DNA from: Antedon mediterranea
Taxonomy: Eukaryota > Echinodermata > Crinoidea > Comatulida > Antedonidae
Length of the DNA: 64,000 nt
Assembly: GCF_964355755.1 (NCBI RefSeq)
Contig: NC_092678.1
Coordinates: 15,784,922-15,848,921, forward strand
Direction of reading: 5' to 3'
Shown: positions 11,560 through 23,524 of the stretch, piece after piece
Position numbering within the stretch: the stretch's first letter is position 1
Layout of the letters: each line of letters begins with the position of its first letter
Notes under the pieces: generated by a model
What the model was told of the DNA's origin: nothing
The model's input: the letters and a program-made list of their open reading frames with translations, nothing else
Database searches by the model: none
Translations under genes and position numbers: made by a program

Positions 11560-11935
11560 TTAGGGTTGAGGGATGGGGAAGAGGATGGGTGCAAAGAGGA
11601 ACAATTTTTAAATATTATTCTTTATCCATTTAGTAACGAAATATTAATTGAACTTATTCAACCTTATGTTCCTAAGCGGTCTCTGAGATCTAGATCTGAG
11701 TCTCTTCTTGCCCATATATTTCATCCTTCCACTAAGTTTTATGGAAATCGTTCATTTTCTTCGGCATCCGTTTTTCTATGGAATGCGTTGCCTATTGAAA
11801 TCCGTCAGGCTACTTCCACCAGTGTCTTCAAATCTCTCCTCAAAACCCATTTTTTAATTTGTAAATTTCTAAAATTGTTCTGTCTTTGTAAAGCGCATTG
11901 AGGCTTTCAGCATAATGCGCTATATCAAGTACCAG
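11560..11935 (+). pseudogene. 3' end of a CR1/L2-like non-LTR retrotransposon
   Basis: An open frame ending at 11901 encodes the typical carboxyl end of a LINE reverse transcriptase protein: LRSRSESLL, then FYGNRSFSSASVFLWNALP, then IEIRQATSTSVFKSLLKTHF. It is followed by AAGCGCATTGAG and AATGCGCTATATCAAG, the usual short 3' UTR of such elements, and a TTA-repeat tail. Only the last hundred or so residues are present, so this is a dead 5'-truncated copy. It sits in the opposite orientation inside the Helentron-like insert. Unit 3 keeps only a short scar of it. Confidence 0.8.
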
Positions 11936-11990
11936 TTATTATTATTATTATTATTATTAGTGTTATTATTATTGTTATTATTATTATTAT
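11936..11990 (+). repeat. TTA microsatellite tail of the LINE
   Basis: Roughly sixteen TTA/TTG triplets directly after the LINE 3' UTR. CR1/L2-type elements commonly end in such a short tandem repeat instead of poly(A). Confidence 0.75.
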
Positions 11991-13257
11991 TGTTTTCATG
12001 TTTTACAAACAATATACCACTAAACACAGTAAAACATTGCGATGTAATACTTTGTTGAAACTATCACCGTCCTAGTCGATTGAAATAGTACAGTAGCCCC
12101 TACATGTAACGATACATCACTACGACGTGTATATTATGTTTATATAATGTAAAACAATTTGTGAAAACCACCTCTATTCGGGGAAAATCATAAATTCGAT
12201 TTAATCGTCAATAAATATTAAATTATCTAACTCAACTTAATTAGTAGGCCTAATGGTTTTCAATTGTTTCTTAGAGCCAATTCATACTTAAGTTGGTTCC
12301 TACCCTACCCACCAAAGTTGTTCTGCGTTTAGGGCATGTGATGTACCGTAGGCCTATCCTCTACTGGTTTTACAACGCTAATCATGCCAGTGAGGGAAGG
12401 GTGATGATGTGGGTGGTTTAACTGCAATAATAAAGATGTGTACATAATATACGGCGAGTGAAAACGCTAGCTCATTATCCGTTTAAACAAAATTTATATC
12501 CAACCTCTGCAGCACGGATTGAAAAAAAAAATGGATCGAATTTCTGTTATGAGTATACAGTACTTGCCTTTACGACGCCTGAGGGGGAATAGACGTTTGT
12601 GGAACAGAGATTGGAATGTTTCATTCATCGCAAATCAATACATTTGTATAAACGTATATTAAATCTATCAAAATAGTATTTTTTAAAGAAAATCGGCCTG
12701 TCTTCAACATTATGATGCTGTACTCGAGCTGTTCAACCGGTTTTCAGCAATTAAAAACAATTATCGTAGGAGGAGATAGGAAAATGCGAAGCATCCTCGC
12801 ATTATTGTTTGCGGGTATTTATCAAGACGGACATCCATTAGACAGTGTATACCACGATCGAAAAACATCCCTATTTGGGGCAAATCGTTTAACCTAAATT
12901 CGTTTTAATCGTCAATAACTAATTATCGAACTCAATTTAATTAGTAAACAGGGTTACATCAGGTGGTGAAAATCAGTACCGAAAGTACGAACCAACTTTA
13001 TATACCATTGAGTAAACATTCTAGAAAGAAGGCGCGATTTACAGAATTTTGCCCTTACGTAAATTTATATATAGATACCGTTTGTTATCTAGATAAATAT
13101 ATAATTATGTACATATTATTCGTTATTTAGTGCCTTTGATTCTGACATCCGTTAGTTAGGGGTTAACCCACTGTGTATAACAGTGCCTGTTTCCGTGGTT
13201 AATTGCGCGGCGCAAAGCTGTTTTTAGTCGCGTGGAAGCGACTCTATAGTTCACTAT

Positions 13258-13960
13258 GTCGGTCGGTTGGTCGGTCTCTGTCGGTCTGTCTGTCTGTCTG
13301 TCGGTCCGGTATCAATATGCGTTTTATCGCTTTCTGACCTTATCTTGATATCAGTTTAATCTAGCTAGGTCAATTTTTCACAGTATATTCCTTATGGCCA
13401 GGAATCAATGTGGTTATGTTTTCACGGTGCGCAATAAAAAATTACGCGGTCTACGCACGATTTAACGAAATCACGTTTGTATTCATATCTTCACAACCAT
13501 GAATCACAATTAAATAAAATTTGGTACTCATAAATTTCAGGGCATAAATCATCATATGGCAATATAATTGTAACGCATGCGTACGCGCGCTTACAATTTT
13601 CAACATTTATTTCCGATGAAATAAGAGTACGTTTCAGGCAATTTTAAGCGTTCACAAAATTTTCATGAGTGCGCATACTTTTGCGCGCGCACTGCGCGTT
13701 AAATGTTATTGCGCACTCTTTTTGCCCGATTTCTGTTTTCTTGACTTTCTTTTCAACTCGAAATTACGTTATACGAGCACGTCAAAAGTGAAAGGCTACG
13801 CACGTGTAAATTAAAAAAATATAAATGTTTTTAAACATTTCAACATTTTCAGTAATTTCGGTCAGTATAGTTCACTATGTCGGTCGGTCGGTCTGTCTGT
13901 CTGTCTGTCGGTCTGTCGGTCTTTCTGTCGGTCTGTCTGTCGGTCTTTCTGTCGGTCCGG
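13258..13960. repeat. paired GTCGGTC microsatellites around a conserved core, unit 2
   Basis: Arrays at 13258-13311 and 13879-13960, about 621 bp apart. Flanks and core match unit 1, but repeat numbers differ. The core lacks about 17 bp near 13570 that units 1 and 3 keep. The Ser/Val/Gly/Cys-rich frame through the second array is a by-product of the repeat. Confidence 0.7.
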
Positions 13961-16059
13961 TATCACTATGCATTGTAGCACGCGACTTAATGGCTGTTGG
14001 CCTTGTTTAATTGAGGTTTTGTCAGTTATGTTCTCCCAACATCATTGTTTTATTTGTTACTCTTTGAGATAGTGAAAAAATGAGGGAAGTTTTGTAAACA
14101 CATTTGTTATACAATTCGAACGAGTGCACGATGTATCGTATTTCTTTTCTTTATTATACATACAAATACAAAAATACATAGTCCAAGATGGCATGGAATG
14201 TTTAAAATATAGCTTTGACCCTCAGGCCGGTCACTCCGTAAATTTACCGTAATGTATTAACCAATTTATGGAATTTACGTACCGAACATAAGCCACGGAC
14301 TGAAATCGTGGTTTTGTGTGGATGGTGCTAATTAGAATGATTCGTTTACGCTAGTCCTGTACTTTTAAAATTAACTAATTTTTTTAAAAAGGATCCCATA
14401 AAAAGCTTCCAAAGGAAATTCCACACCTTCATCATTATGTAAACGTTGCTACGAGAAAAGGCACTATATAAAAATGTTAAAAATGCTTATATAGCAAAGA
14501 GATGAGCAGTCATTGGGCGGTCACGAAATGATACAACATGATCCCAAGCTATAATTTACAAACGGAGGAAGCCTCAAAATGAATAAGATACGCACATATC
14601 TTAGTGCCTTTAATTATGATATTCATTAGGCCTATATTAGGCCTGGGTTAACCCACTGTGCAACTGTAGTGCTGTTTTTTTATTCTTCGGTTCGATTCTT
14701 CCAGGATAATCATTGTTTTTTTTATTTAACCTATAGAAGGTCCATAAGAATACGAACGTTATATTGATATAAACAAAAAAAATGTAAAGTTTATCGATAA
14801 AGTAGATCAATGGATTTATGTCTAGATATGGTAGTTTTCTTAGGTTTACGAATTATTTTTCCTTTGGTTAAGGGGGATTGGTCGACATATGTTAAGATTT
14901 TAAAAATGTATATGATTAAGCTTTGTAATTTGTTATAAGTATTGTCTCTGGTGTCTGTAGCAAGGGCATAATTATATTCTACAAATTCAGATTCGACTAA
15001 ACATTTTAGAAATGTAATCTGATGGTTGCATACAAACATTTCAGAATTACAGAAAAGCAATGATGGAATAATGATATATTTGCAGTGTAGCACGTGAAAG
15101 TATTTGTCCTTCTCTGAGCCTATGATTGCAGAATGTGAACGAAAACATCAGTATACATTTAGTTGTTATTGTTCACAGTCATACCACCATAACGCTTCAC
15201 TTTAATTAACAGACTCTAATGTACCGTCATTTTACAAGTAAGATTTAACAGTTAAACCTACCGTTAAATGTATAATTTCACAATTAACATTATTTATTTG
15301 AGTTTTTACAAGTAAGACAAAAAAAGGGAATAAAACACTTACAGTGTAACCAACGATGTCAAACCAACAAATGCATTTTCAGCCAATGTAGAAATGCCGT
15401 TACGTTCTAAATACCTTCAAAATAAAAATAGTTGGCAAATAACAGTTCATGAGTTGAGGTTTTCTTCTTTGGGGAAAATAGTTACAGTTTGGTGTGTATG
15501 TCAGTGGATGAAATAGTGATCGTAAAATAATTTATCTGTAATGTACTATTATTGTGTATTACTGTACGTGTCAGTGAAAATTAAAGAGAGTCAATAACGG
15601 TACAAACGTTTACATTTTATTCAAATTAAAATACCTAATGTATCGATTGAGTATCTAGTACGTCAGGAATAGGTTGTTAGTTTATATAGTCGCTAACAGG
15701 GACAATATAAGACGGAGAAATAACATTTTAATATATATTAAAGGCAATTGATAAATAATCAATCCCTTACTATAGCAGAAACGTAGCAAGAATGTGTAAC
15801 TTATTTGTTATGAAATATAGAAAAAATAGTACATGTTTAGACTCAAACCAACACAGCAATCTGAGGGTAGCCTGCAATAATTAAAGTATAACTAAACGAT
15901 AAAGAAAGAAATGTATACAGAAGATCGATATTATCTGATAGCTCGCTCGATGAGATCAAACGGTGCCTTTACACACACTCACACATTAATTCAATTCAAG
16001 GATTTTTTTTTTTTAATTATGAATAATCAAGTGCCAAAATAATAATAAATTGTATAAAA

Positions 16060-17455
16060 CTAGATGGTACGCTCGCTTCGCTCGCGTACCATCTAGGTCG
16101 TGCCCACAGATGGTTCTCGAATACATAATAATTTAAGCGTTAAAAAACTGGCGATTTCAAATGTACGTACCGCAGGACAATAATACATATCGTTTACAGG
16201 AACGAATAAATAGACACTGTGATTTATGTACTGAACTAAAATTAGCACCCTGGGAATTACTTCCGAAAAAGAAACTTGTCACAAAATGAGACCAATTGTT
16301 TAAGTCAAATTTAAACACTTAATTTGTGTTTTGTATGTAACATTAGGGTCCATGTAGTAACGAAATAATAATTGTTTTCATGTTTTACAAATAATATACC
16401 ACTAAACACAGTAAAATATTGTGATGTAATATTTTGTTGAAACTATCACCGTCCTAGTCGATTGAAATAGTATAGTACATGTAACGATACATCACTACGA
16501 CGTTTATAATATGTTTATATAATGTATAACAATTTGTGAAAAACCACCCCTATTCGTGGCAAATCATAAATTCAATTTAATCGTCAATAATATTAAATTA
16601 TCTAATTCAACTTAATTAGTAGGCCTAATGGTTTTCAATTGCTTCTTAGAGCCAATTCATACTTAAGTTGGTTCCTAACCCTACCCACCAAAGTTGTTCT
16701 GCGTTTAAGGCATGTGATGCACCGTAGGTCTATCCTCTACTGGCTTTACAACGCTACTCATGCCAGTGAGGGAAGGGTGATGATGTCACATGGGTGGTTT
16801 AACTGCAATAATAAAGATTTGTACATAATATACGGCGACTGAAAACGCTAGCTCATTATCCGTTTAAAAAAATCTATATCCAACCTCTGCAGCACAGATT
16901 GAAAAAAAAAATGGATCGAATTTCTGTTATGAGTATACAGTACTTGCCTTTACGACGCCTGAGGGAATAGACACTTGTGGAACAGAGATTGGAATGTTCC
17001 ATTCATTTCAAATCAATACATTTGCATAAACGTATATTAAATCTATCAAAATAGTATTTTTTTAAGAAAATCGGCCTGTCTTCAACATTATGATACTGTA
17101 CTCGAGCTGTTCAACCGGTTTTCAGCTATTAAAAACAATTATCGTAGGAGGAGATAGGAAAATGCGAAGCCTCCTCGCATTTTTTTGGGGGGTATTTTTC
17201 AAGATGGACATCCATTAGACAGTGTATACGACGATCGGAAAACACCCCTATTTGGGGCAAATCGTTGAACCTAAATTCATTTTAATCGTCAATAACTAAT
17301 TATCTAACTTAATTTAATTAGTAAACAGGGTTACATCAGGTGGTTAAAATCAGTACCGAAAGTACGAACCGACTTTATATACCATCGAGTAAAAATTCTA
17401 AAAGTAAGGCGCGATTTACCGAATTTTGACCTTACGTAAATTTATATATAGATAT
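16060..17455 (-). mobile_element. Helentron-like insert, deleted copy
   Basis: Same insert as at 11268-13075 and at the same position in the unit, so it was present before units 2 and 3 separated. The terminal palindrome is perfect here (CTAGATGGTACGC and GCGTACCATCTAG). The LINE fragment is gone except for a scar of about 25 bp, CCATGTAGTAACGAAATA at about 16351-16368, which matches unit 2 at about 11627. Confidence 0.6.
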
Positions 17456-17629
17456 CGTTTGTTATCTAGATTAATATATATGTACATATTATTCGTTATT
17501 TAGTGCCTTTGATTCTGACATCCGTTAGTTAGGGGTTAACCCACTGTGTATAACAGTGCCTGTTTCCGTGGTTAATTGCGCGGCGCAAAGCTGTTTTTAG
17601 TCGCGTGGAAGCGACTCTATAGTTCACTA

Positions 17630-18374
17630 TGTCGGTCGGTCGGTCGGTCTGTCGGTCGGTCTGTCTGTCTGTCTGTCTGTCGGTCTGTTGGTCCGGTATC
17701 ACTATGCGTTTTATCGCTTTCTGACCTTATCTTGATATCAGTTTAATCTAGCTAGGTCAATTTTTCACAGTATATTCCTTATGGCCAGGAATCAATGTGG
17801 TTATGTTTTCACGGTGCGTAATAAAAAATTACGCGGTCTACGAACGATTTAACGAAATCACGTTTGTATTCATATCTTCACAACCATGAATCACAATTAA
17901 ATAAAATTTGGTACTCATAAATTTCAGGGCATAAATCATCATATGGCAATACAATTACGTGCGTAGCGCATGTTACGCATGCGTACGCGCGCTTACAATT
18001 TTCAAAATTTATTTCCGATGAAATAAGAGTACGTTTCAGGCATTTTTAAGCGTTTACAAAATTGCCATGAGTGCGCATACTTTTGCGCGCGCACTGCGCG
18101 TTAAATGTTATTGCGCACTCTTTTTGCCCGATTTCTGTTTTCTCGACTTACTTTTCAACTCGAAATTACGTTATACGAGCACGTCAAAAGTGAAAGGCTA
18201 CGCACGTGTAAATTAAAAAAATATAAATGTTTTTAAACCTTTCAACATTTTTAAACATGTTCAGTAATTTCGGTCAGTATAGTTCACTATGTCGGTCGGT
18301 CGGTCTGTCTGTCTGTCGGTCTGTCGGTCTTTCTGTCCGTCTGTCTGTCGGTCTGTCGGTCTTTCTGTCGGTCC
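17630..18374. repeat. paired GTCGGTC microsatellites around a conserved core, unit 3
   Basis: Arrays at 17630-17694 and 18290-18374, about 660 bp apart, with the same flanks and core as units 1 and 2. Confidence 0.7.
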
Positions 18375-18842
18375 GGTATCACTATGCATTGTAGCACGCG
18401 ACTTAATGGCTGTTGGCCTTGTTTAATTGAGGTTTTGTCAGTTCTGTTCTCCCAACATTGTATGTATTTGTTACTCTTTGAGATAGTGAAAAAATGAGGG
18501 AAGTTTTGTAAACACATTTGTTATACAATTCGAACGAGTGCACGATGTATCGTATTTCTTTTCTTTATTATACATAAAAATACAAACATACATAGTCCAA
18601 GATGGGATGGAATGTTTAAAATATAGCTTTGACCATCAGGCCGGTCACTCCGTAAATGTACCGTAATGTATTAACCAATTATGGAATTTACGTACCGAAA
18701 ATAAGCCACGGACTGAAATCGTGGTTTTGTGTGGATGGTGCTAATTGGAATGATTCGTTTACGCTAGTCCTGTACTTTTAAAATTAACTAATTTTTTTAT
18801 AAAGGATCCCATAAAAAGCTTCCAAAGGAAATTCCACACCTT

Positions 18843-19152
18843 CATCATTATGTAAACGTTGCTACGAGAAAAGGCACTATATAGAAATGTTAAAAATGCT
18901 TATATAGAAAAGAGATGAGCAGTCATTGGGCGGTCACAAAATGATACAACATGATCCCAAGCTATAATTTACAAACGTAGGAAGCCTCAAAATGAATAAG
19001 ATACGCACATATCTTAGTGCCTTTAATTATGATATTCATTAGGCCTACATTAGGCCTGGGTTAACCCACTGTGCAACTGTAGTGCTGTTTTTTTATTCTT
19101 CGGTTCGATTCTTCCTGGATAATTATTGTTTTTTTTAATTTAACCTATAGAC
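18843..19152. repeat. 3-kb tandem unit, partial copy 4
   Basis: Matches the first 310 bp of the other units and stops abruptly after TTTAACCTATAG. This marks the right edge of the tandem array. Confidence 0.85.
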
Positions 19153-20385
19153 ACCCGATTCTGTAGCTGTTAGTACACTCAACGTGGAAGACTGTCGACA
19201 GTATACCAGAGACCTATCTGACTGTATTAAGTACTTTTAATACACGATATCGCTGTCATTAGGTTCCTATCTGGAGATAATTTGTAACGTTATAGGCTAT
19301 ATTCAATATAAAATCCACTCGGCAACCAGAATAGTAGCAGGTTGTGGTATTGCCATGAAAGAAAGGCCTAGGCCTAGCCTAGTCAATTATTGTACAAATT
19401 ACGTAATTAGTTTAGTAGCTCATCTACCTTTTTAGCAGGGCATAATGAATATCGTAGCTAGGCTAGGCCTACTAGCATGAAATCAACCAATTATTTGGGT
19501 GGTATGAGGGGGTGGGTATGAAGTTTCGAGTTTGCATGGGTACGAGTCAACCAGGGTACACCCACTAGCCCTACTAGAGCATAGGCTATAGTCCTGCGAG
19601 AATGGGAAATCTGGCCTAGATAGGCATAGGCCTAGATTAGGTACGCCGCAAAAAAGCTATCCTATGAGCATAAAAAAGCCTCGTAGTAGAGCCAAAGGTG
19701 TTAGCGACTACTACGGATCACTAATTAATCTATCTAGGGCTAGCTAGCCTAGGCCTATATAGAGTTAATTTTAAATTAAGTAGGCCTAGGCCTGGTTGGT
19801 TGGTTGCTGGGCTTCAGTAATTTCGGTCGCATTTTCGGCCTACTTTTCAGGACATGTGAGAGGTGAGGTAGGTTAGCCCAGCTAGGCTAACCTAACCTGT
19901 AAGTAGTATTCTAGCCCATCCATGATGCCTGATGGGTACGAGTTGGCAGCCATTGGTACGAGTTGACCCGTATTCTAGCTAGGGTGTCCTGGTCAACCCG
20001 TACCCAAACCAACCCGTATGTAATATAAATATACTTTTAATAGCATTAAACATGGGTACAGGCGCGCTAGCCCATGATGTGCAGGAGTGGGCCAACATTT
20101 TGGGTATGAGTAAATCAAAATTTGGGTACGTTGTTGGCATGGGTACGTGTTGACCTGTATCCTTCTAGCTAATCTTACTAGGCCTAGAGTAGAGTAGGTC
20201 TATGCTATACCCAGACCGGTTACAATAATGGTCTATTCATTCTGTTTATACTGTAGCTTTATTGATAGCTGGGTTGGGGCGGCTTTTTCTCATTCTAAAA
20301 CAGATTTCCTTATCATAATAAAATAATATATGAATTTAAATGTAATATTGTATACATAATATTAGTAATTGCCATTGCATTTATT
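19153..20385. other. TAGGCC-rich low-copy stretch
   Basis: No gene is recognised. The sequence is dense in TAGGCCTA, CTAGGCCTAG and GCTAGGCTA words, a familiar trait of several marine invertebrate genomes. Between 19530 and 20160 the word GGTACGAGTTGACC and its reverse complement recur in at least six variants. This is the only part of the right-hand 45 kb not resembling the other repeats. Confidence 0.5.
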
Positions 20386-20795
20386 GGTTATCCGCACTTG
20401 GCGGATAACCCCTTGTTATTGTCAGGATCTTTTTTTTTTTTTTTTTTTTTTTCTATGTTATTAGTTATCCGCTTAGTAGCGGATAACTCCTTGTAATCGT
20501 CCTGGATCTTTTTTTTTTTTCTTTATTAGTTATCCGCTTAGTAGCGGATAACTCCTTGTAACTGTATGAAATCATCTTTTTTTTCTGTATTATTGGTTAT
20601 CCGCACTTGGCGGATAACCCCTTGTTATTGTAAGGATCTTTTTTTTTTTCTATCTTATTAGTTATCCGCTTAGTAGCGGATAACTCCTTGTAACTGTATG
20701 AAATCATCTTTTTTTTTTTTTTTTTTTTTTTAGTTATCCGCTTAGTAGCGGATAACTCCTCGTAACTGTATGAAATCATCTTTTTCTGTATTATT
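20386..20795 (+). repeat. stack of six 5' hairpin cassettes
   Basis: Hairpins at 20386, 20463, 20528, 20595, 20660 and 20732, each with GTTATCCGC and GCGGATAAC arms and a 5-7 base loop, separated by T-runs. The order by type is GG, AG, AG, GG, AG, AG. Only the last can belong to the body that follows directly. The others are read as 5' ends of older elements whose bodies were pushed downstream. Confidence 0.7.
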
Positions 20796-21907
20796 CTTTC
20801 TTTCTGTCAATTTTGTGTCTCGCGTATCTCAAAAACTTGTAAACAAAACATTTTATAACTTTGTCAACATGTGGGCATTCACGTGAAATTGTGCACCTCC
20901 TATTGTGAATGACGTCAGAATTGCGCAACGTGATTTACGCGCATTTTAATGAATTTCGCGTATTTAACATAGATCGAAAACCATATAGCAATTAAATTAG
21001 AGCACGATTCAGGTCATTTTAAGCGTTTAAAAAATTGCCACTGGTGCGCACATTTTTACGCGCGCACGGCGCAGGGAACACGTATGAGCATTTCTTTTAC
21101 ACGAGTTGTGTTTTTAAATCTTCGGTTAACAATTTAACGTTATTTTATTCACTTTTCAACTTGAAATGGCGTTCTACGAGCACGTTAAACATGACAGGTT
21201 GCGCACAAAAACGTCAACAAATTGTGAAAATGTTCCAAAATATGTATACTTTTAAAAATGAAACAGTTCATCAGAATGCAAGGTTACCCTCATTTTTTAT
21301 TTTAATTTCTTGCAGTGTATTAATCATAGCTCTGATTTATTATAGTCTTGAATGTTAAAAAGTGTTTGATGGCTACATTATTTGCATATTAAATGTAATT
21401 TTTGAAATAATTATCATCAAACAAACATAAACATATTCAAAGAGTAAAACAATAAACATAACGTTTATTTTTTTTCTTTACATGTTAATATATAAAACTT
21501 GAAAGTATGCACTTTCATAATATGTCACTGTTTAAAATTTGTGAAGATTTCATCATAGTAAAAATTATGATTTAAGTTGATTATGTAATAATCAACTTGC
21601 ATCGAGTGGGTTCACGACATACCAAATGAACGAGGACTCTTTCTTCGGATTTTCTTCAGCAGGTGCTCATATGGCTGGATGTGTAGTGCACCCGACTTTG
21701 GTATCAGAGGTACCGGGTTCGAATCCCATAATGGGAAAACAATTAATTAAAAGGATTTATTTGGTTATTACACTGAAAGGGCAGTTTTAATTTTGAATAG
21801 GCTACTATTTGGAAAAATCACAACTGAAAAGTACTTGAATGCGCAAGATACGTTTTGTTGCTGGCGGATAACCAAACTCGTCCTCAAGTGACGAGTTTAA
21901 GTTCTAG
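20732..21907 (+). mobile_element. Helentron-like copy H1, type A/D chimera
   Basis: The first 260 bp after the T-tract is type A (TGTGTCTCGCGTATCTC, then a TGACGTCA site). At 20991-20997 (ATTAAAT) it switches to type D, including a tRNA-like block and the 3' end with arm GCGGATAACCAAAC and CTAG at 21904-21907. The switch falls at short homology, so it looks like a deletion joining two neighbouring bodies. Confidence 0.65.
21663..21737 (+). other. tRNA-like block in H1
   Basis: Box A-like TATGGCTGGATGTGTAGTGC followed by box B-like GGTTCGAATCCC, at tRNA spacing, in the sense strand of the element. The acceptor stem does not pair, so this is a tRNA-derived relic, possibly still a pol III promoter, and not a tRNA gene. 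Confidence 0.55.
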
Positions 21908-23524
21908 TTGGTTATCCGCCTCAAGCGGATAACCTTTGTTATTGTAGTGTTACTTTTTTTTTTTATTATTCTTCTTTCTTTCTCCGATTTTGTGTACGCG
22001 TTTTCTCTTGAACGTGTTAACATAACATTTTGTAACTTGGTCAACATATAGACAATTAACTGAAGATGTACTGCGAAGCTTTTTGACAATGTCAGATCCG
22101 CGTAGCGTAAGTTACGCGCGATTTTCTGAAAATCTTAAATCGGTCATAACTTCGAAACCGATAAATATTTTTTAACGAAATTTTCAGCCCCGTTTTCTTC
22201 ACATCAATGGCTAACTTTTTCGCTCTTCAGCAAATTTTTGAACACTAGAAAGTCTGCGCGTAAACTGCGTTTGAAATTTTAAAATGCTCCTAATTTGTGC
22301 ACGCTGTTTCTCTGTAACGCGTTAACATAACATTTTGTAACTTGTTCAACATATAGACATTTTACTGAAGTTGTCCAGCCAAGCTTTTTGACGATGTCAG
22401 AGCCGCGTAGCGTAAGTTACGCGTGATTTTCTGAAAATCTTAAATTGGTTATAACTTCGAAACAAATGAATATTTTTAACGTCATTTTCAGCCACGTTTG
22501 CTTCACATCAATAGTTAACTTTTTTAACGCTATCACAATTTGTAACATTAGAAAGTGCGCGCGTAAATGGCGTTTGAAATTTTAAAATGCTTCAAATCAA
22601 TTTCTGATTAAATTAGAGCACGATTCAGGTCATTTTAAGCGTTTAAAAAATTGCCACTGGTGCGCACATTTTTACGCGCGCACGGCGCAGGGAACAGGTA
22701 TGAGCATTTCTTTTACACGATTTGTGTTTTTAAATCTTCGGTTAACAATTTTACGTTATTTTATTCACTTTTCAACTTGAAATGGCGTTCTACGAGCACG
22801 TTAAACATGACAGGTTGCGCACGAAAACGTCAACAAATTGTGAAAATGTTCCAAAATATGTCTACTTTTAAAAATGAAACAGTTCATCAGAATGCAAGGT
22901 TACCCCCATTTTTTATTTAAATTTCTTGCAGTGTATGAATCATAGGTCTGATTTATTATAGTGTTGAATGCTAAAACGTGTTTGATGGCTACATTATTTG
23001 CATATTAAATATAATTTTTGAAATATTTATCATCAAACAAACATAAACTTATTCAAAGAGCAAAACAATAAACATAACATTTATCTTTTTTCTTTACATG
23101 TTAATATATAAAACTTGAAAGTATGTACTTTCATAAAATATCAGCGTTTAAAATTTTTGAAGATTTCATCATAGTAAAATTTATGATTTAAGTTTGATAT
23201 GTAATAATCAACTTGCATCGAGGGGGTTCACGACATACCGAATGAACGAGGACTCTTTCTTCGGATTTTCGTCAGCAGGTGGTCATATGGCTCGATGTGT
23301 AATGCAACCGACTTTGGTATCAGAGGTACCGGGTTCGAGTCCCGTCACGGGAAAACAATTAATTAAAAGGGTTTAGTTGGTTATTACACTGAGAGGGCAG
23401 TTTTAATTTTGAATAGCCTACTTTTTTGGAAAAGTCATAACTTGGAAGTACTTGAATACGCAAGATACGCTTTGTTGCTGGCGGATAACCAAACTCGTCC
23501 TCAAGTGACGAGTTTAAGTTCTAG
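21908..23524 (+). mobile_element. Helentron-like copy H2, type D with duplicated 5' domain
   Basis: The 5' hairpin GGTTATCCGC-CTCAA-GCGGATAACC is in place, and CTAG lies at 23521-23524. The first 620 bp contains two diverged versions of the same 5' domain (from about 21965 and about 22295). The second opens with CTAATTTGTGCACGCTG, like an internal start. The same duplication occurs in H3 and in the minus-strand copy at 44965-46582, so this chimera was itself mobile. Confidence 0.75.
23279..23354 (+). other. tRNA-like block in H2
   Basis: Box A-like TATGGCTCGATGTGTAATGC and box B-like GGTTCGAGTCCC, differing from the H1 block by a few bases. No matching acceptor stem is seen. Confidence 0.55.

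Larger units (their letters stand above)
11268..13075 (-). mobile_element. Helentron-like insert with terminal palindrome, 1.8 kb
   Basis: Relative to unit 1 (about 8284) this is extra DNA. Its left edge, the 3' end on the minus strand, is a near-perfect palindrome: CTAGATGG..GC, then a TCGCTTCGCTC loop, then GCGTACCATCTAG. The terminal CTAG is followed by T on the minus strand. No clear target duplication is seen. A 3' hairpin, CTAG-T and no duplication fit Helitron/Helentron insertion. The right edge, near AAATTTATATATAGAT, is approximate. It contains a LINE 3' fragment but no Rep or helicase. Confidence 0.6.
9645..14429. repeat. 3-kb tandem unit, copy 2 (with 1.8-kb insert)
   Basis: Closely similar to copy 1 along its length, with small indels. 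It lacks the foldback element, so it shows that element's empty site at 10663-10667. It carries a hairpin-ended insert at about 11268-13075. Removing the insert leaves about 2.98 kb. Confidence 0.85.
14430..18842. repeat. 3-kb tandem unit, copy 3 (with 1.4-kb insert)
   Basis: Third copy, about 3.0 kb once its insert (16060-17455) is removed. It shows the empty site of the foldback element at 15457-15461. Confidence 0.85.

Noticed and set aside
13825-18517. Ser/Val/Gly and Thr/Asp/Arg-rich frames over the GTC arrays
   Set aside because: Microsatellite translations, not genes.
20386-20795. CRISPR-like repeat-spacer array
   Set aside because: Repeats are hairpins separated by T-runs of variable length, each cassette is an element 5' end, and the DNA is eukaryotic.
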